Source of the DNA: an uncultured Clostridium sp. | Lineage (GTDB): Bacteria > Bacillota > Clostridia > TANB77 > CAG-508 | Direction of reading: 5' to 3' | DNA: 5,215 nt | Assembly (NCBI GenBank): GCA_946545035.1 | Contig: CAMNND010000081.1 | Location: 1-5,215 of the forward strand | Part shown: piece after piece, positions 4,391-5,215 of the stretch | Layout of the letters: each line of letters starts with the position of its first letter | Numbering within the stretch: position 1 is the first letter of the stretch | The notes under the pieces: generated by a model | Told to the model about the DNA's origin: nothing | What the model saw: the letters and a program-made list of their open reading frames with translations, nothing else | The model's database searches: none | Program-made: the position numbers and the translations under genes

Positions 4391-4936
4391 TTATTCATCA
4401 ACAACTATCTGTTGGTTTTCATCAAGTTTATACTTTGGTAACTCTGGTAATTCTTCTAAATTAGAGATACCAAACATTTTATAAAACTTATCTGCTACAC
4501 CATACATAGTTGGTCTACCAGGAGCATCTAATTTACCTGTTTCTTGAATCAATCCGAACTCAAGTAACTTATAGATTGTTCCATCACTATTAACGCCCCT
4601 AATTGTTTCTATTTGTGCTCTCGTTATATTTGGATTATATGCAATAATCGACAATATTTCTAGAGTTGTATTTGTAAGACTTGGCTTATTCCTTTTATCA
4701 AGTACTTGTGACACATAATCATAATAATCTCTTCTTGTACACATTTGATATGTATCTTTCACCTTAATAATCTCAAAACCAGATTTTTTATTATCATACT
4801 CTTCTTTAAGCTCCTGAACAATTTCTTCTATCTCTTCAGAGCTCTTTTCAAGTACTATAGATAATTCTTTTATCTCAACTTGTCTTCCGGCAGCAAATAG
4901 TATTGATTCTATGATTGATTTATTCTTTTCTTCCAT
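4391..4936 (-). CDS. scpB: Segregation and condensation protein B
   Basis: ScpB forms a homodimer that binds the kleisin ScpA in the SMC-ScpAB condensin complex, which organises and separates newly replicated chromosomes. The 181-residue protein has two winged-helix domains. The first (about 4-75) starts with SIIESILFAAGRQVEIKEL. The second (about 85-158) carries the family signature TLEILSIIAYNPNITRAQIE (91-110), then IRGVNSDGTIYKLLEFGLI (112-130) and APGRPTMYGV (138-147). An acidic tail follows. The ATG at 4936 is chosen because GAGGT precedes it by 7 nt. An in-frame TTG at 4984 is the -35 box of the promoter, so it cannot be the start. scpA, the usual neighbour, is not upstream: a divergent gene is there instead. 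Confidence 0.95.
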   Translation of the reverse strand: MEEKNKSIIESILFAAGRQVEIKELSIVLEKSSEEIEEIVQELKEEYDNKKSGFEIIKVKDTYQMCTRRDYYDYVSQVLDKRNKPSLTNTTLEILSIIAYNPNITRAQIETIRGVNSDGTIYKLLEFGLIQETGKLDAPGRPTMYGVADKFYKMFGISNLEELPELPKYKLDENQQIVVDE

Positions 4937-4943
4937 TGCATCT

Positions 4944-4948
4944 ACCTC
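4944..4948 (-). promoter_or_regulatory. SD of scpB at the very 5' end of the message
   Basis: GAGGT lies 7 nt before the ATG. From the promoter position the message should start near 4949-4950, so the SD would begin at about the first or second base and the leader is only about 13 nt. Confidence 0.55.
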
Positions 4949-4955
4949 ATGAATA

Positions 4956-4984
4956 ATTAAATCATTTCTCACAAATAATGTCAA
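4956..4984 (-). promoter_or_regulatory. SigA-type promoter of scpB
   Basis: A perfect TTGACA (4979-4984) is separated by 17 nt from TTTAAT (4956-4961), with TGA before the -10 (extended -10). It lies in the stretch that would be an N-terminal extension if the TTG at 4984 were used, which supports the shorter scpB. Confidence 0.75.
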
Positions 4985-5099
4985 TATTAAAAACTATTTA
5001 AAATTTATATAAATTTCAAATAAAAAATATAATTACCAATAGATTTTTTGTATTTTTTATGTTATTATATTTTTAGATAATTATACGGAGGATAAAATA

Positions 5100-5215
5100 A
5101 TGTATGTACGCCCAGTAAGAAGAAAAAAAATTAATCTATGGCTACTTATATTAATAGTATTATTTATAGTAGCAATTGTTTTTACAATAATTCATATGTC
5201 AAATAGCTCTAAAGC
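5100..5215 (+). CDS. N-terminal part of a membrane-anchored or exported protein, cut off by window edge
   Basis: An ATG at 5100 opens a frame of 38 full codons to the window end. GGAGG (5087-5091) lies 8 nt upstream. The peptide starts MYVRPVRRKKIN, a basic stretch, followed by a hydrophobic helix at about 12-31 (NLWLLILIVLFIVAIVFTII) and then polar residues (HMSNSSK). This fits a type II signal anchor or signal peptide, with the main domain outside the membrane. Too little is present to name the family. It is divergent from scpB across a 163-bp, very AT-rich gap that holds the scpB promoter. No convincing promoter for this gene was found there. Confidence 0.75.
   Translation, partial: MYVRPVRRKKINLWLLILIVLFIVAIVFTIIHMSNSSK

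Noticed and set aside
5041..5084. A promoter for the gene starting at 5100
   Set aside because: TATATT and GATAAT candidates exist, but no -35-like box lies at 16-18 nt from either. The DNA is too AT-rich to choose.

Overview
This window looks like chromosomal DNA from a low-GC, spore-forming Firmicute, most likely of the class Clostridia. The evidence is AT-rich coding DNA at roughly 30% GC (estimated from a sample), strong Shine-Dalgarno sites, near-consensus SigA-type promoters, a zinc-ribbon L28, the DUF421/DUF4363 pair, and a spoVM micro-gene beside rpmB. No species is claimed.

Layout from left to right. (1) 1-504, minus strand: the 5' part of a GNAT-like gene that runs off the window. 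It is about 46% GC by hand count, far above the rest, and looks acquired. It has its own near-perfect promoter at 543-571. (2) 587-1001, minus strand: a tRNA operon, Val(TAC)-Asp(GTC)-Phe(GAA), with a consensus promoter and a perfect hairpin after each tRNA. (3) 1099-2161, minus strand: a coupled pair of a DUF421 (YetF-like) membrane protein and a DUF4363-like anchored protein. (4) 2336-2527, plus strand: rpmB, with its own promoter and a 24-bp terminator hairpin. (5) 2604-2849, minus strand: two very small genes, a 49-residue double-hydrophobic peptide followed 18 nt later by a 25-residue SpoVM. They converge on rpmB and share its hairpin. (6) 2942-3583, plus strand: nth, endonuclease III, with all catalytic and iron-sulfur residues, ending in a bidirectional terminator. 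(7) 3683-4936, minus strand: scpB, then a single-pass membrane protein of unknown function. (8) 5100 to the end, plus strand: the start of a membrane-anchored protein.

The core is housekeeping: translation (tRNAs, L28), chromosome segregation (ScpB) and base excision repair (Nth). Two parts are less ordinary. The first is the spoVM micro-operon, which is easily missed because of its size and carries an undescribed hydrophobic companion. The second is the compositionally foreign gene just past the 3' end of the tRNA cluster, a common position for integrated DNA. No CRISPR array, transposase or clearly new multi-gene system is visible.
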